From Apostichopus japonicus (lineage: Eukaryota > Echinodermata > Holothuroidea > Aspidochirotida > Stichopodidae), in the NCBI RefSeq assembly GCF_037975245.1, contig NC_092565.1, positions 9,282,499-9,346,498 of the forward strand: a stretch of DNA of 64,000 bases. Reading direction: 5' to 3'. The translations under genes were made by a program, and so were the position numbers. This document shows positions 63,590 to 64,000 of this stretch, piece after piece. Every line of letters starts with the position of its first letter. Position 1 is the first letter of the stretch. The notes below the pieces were generated by a model. The model ran no database searches, was not told the origin of the DNA, and saw nothing but the letters and a program-made list of their open reading frames with translations.

Positions 63590-64000
63590 TTTGTTGATAT
63601 TGTCATGTCTTCCTTGAAGTTCAAAGCTGCGTTTGTTGTGCTGTTTTGTATCAAACTTTGTATTATTCTGACCAAGCCATGTACTATTCATACGTAATTA
63701 AAAAATTTGTAAATCTACCCATGAAATTTACATGATTGCAACCCTTCGACTGAGCATATCAAGTCACAGCAATCGACCTTTAGGCTAATTCAGAAAAGTT
63801 TGTGTCCCACACATATAAGCATATCATCAGTACCCATTGCTTGGATTTTATAGTTTGTAATGACTCCTTAATAATTTGTTTTCCAAAGATGAGGGTATGC
63901 AAACATCCCAGTAAAGAAATAGCAAGTAATAAAGAGCCCCCTAAATGTAGAAAGAATATAAGAAAAAATGTTTTCAAATGAGGCCACTGTACAAAGCTGG
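63590..64000. other. Right-edge sequence, no exon seen
   Basis: AT-rich sequence after the last recognised exon. If the FBXO41-type gene is spliced onward this is the start of a long intron; if the TGA at 63587 is used it is 3' UTR. No AATAAA-type signal decides between the two. Confidence 0.4.

Overview
This is a eukaryotic, animal nuclear window. It is AT-rich, with short GT–AG-bounded exons, long introns and abundant tandem repeats, inverted-repeat elements and C/G homopolymers. The gene content (ALDH18A1, ANAPC10, FAM204A, PLPP4/5-type and FBXO41/ZNF365-type orthologues) is metazoan. The exon sequences are diverged from vertebrates, and many short runs such as TAGGCCTAGGCCTA remind me of echinoderm genomic DNA. 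An invertebrate deuterostome, perhaps an echinoderm, is my best guess; this is an inference, not a measurement.

Layout. Positions 1–10257 hold no gene that I can support. They contain repeats: a 21-bp terminal-inverted-repeat element carrying telomere-like CCCTAA runs (7209–7472) and a composite foldback element (7917–9250) with a perfect 43-bp-arm hairpin. FAM204A lies on + (10365–20568, 5 coding exons), with a 22-bp minisatellite and a tRNA-derived SINE in its introns. It is convergent with a seven-exon phospholipid phosphatase of the PLPP4/PLPP5 type on − (33638–26234). That gene is divergent from ANAPC10 on + (37960–38938, two coding exons). ANAPC10 is convergent with ALDH18A1 (delta-1-pyrroline-5-carboxylate synthase) on − (57885–43754, 14 coding exons). 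ALDH18A1 is divergent from an FBXO41/ZNF365-type zinc-finger coiled-coil gene on + (from 62645), which probably continues past the right edge.

Four of the five gene models were rebuilt exon by exon, and all their splice phases join in frame from ATG to stop: FAM204A 258 aa, PLPP-type 281 aa, ANAPC10 182 aa, P5CS 830 aa. The genes belong to unrelated pathways (proline/ornithine synthesis, anaphase-promoting complex, lipid phosphate hydrolysis, an uncharacterised nuclear-type protein, an F-box-type adaptor); there is no operon-like logic.

The most interesting observation is in ALDH18A1. At the junction where mammals use alternative donors to make ornithine-sensitive and ornithine-insensitive P5CS, this gene has two identical GGGGTAAGG donors exactly 15 nt apart and in frame. 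This predicts a five-residue insertion isoform at the same site.
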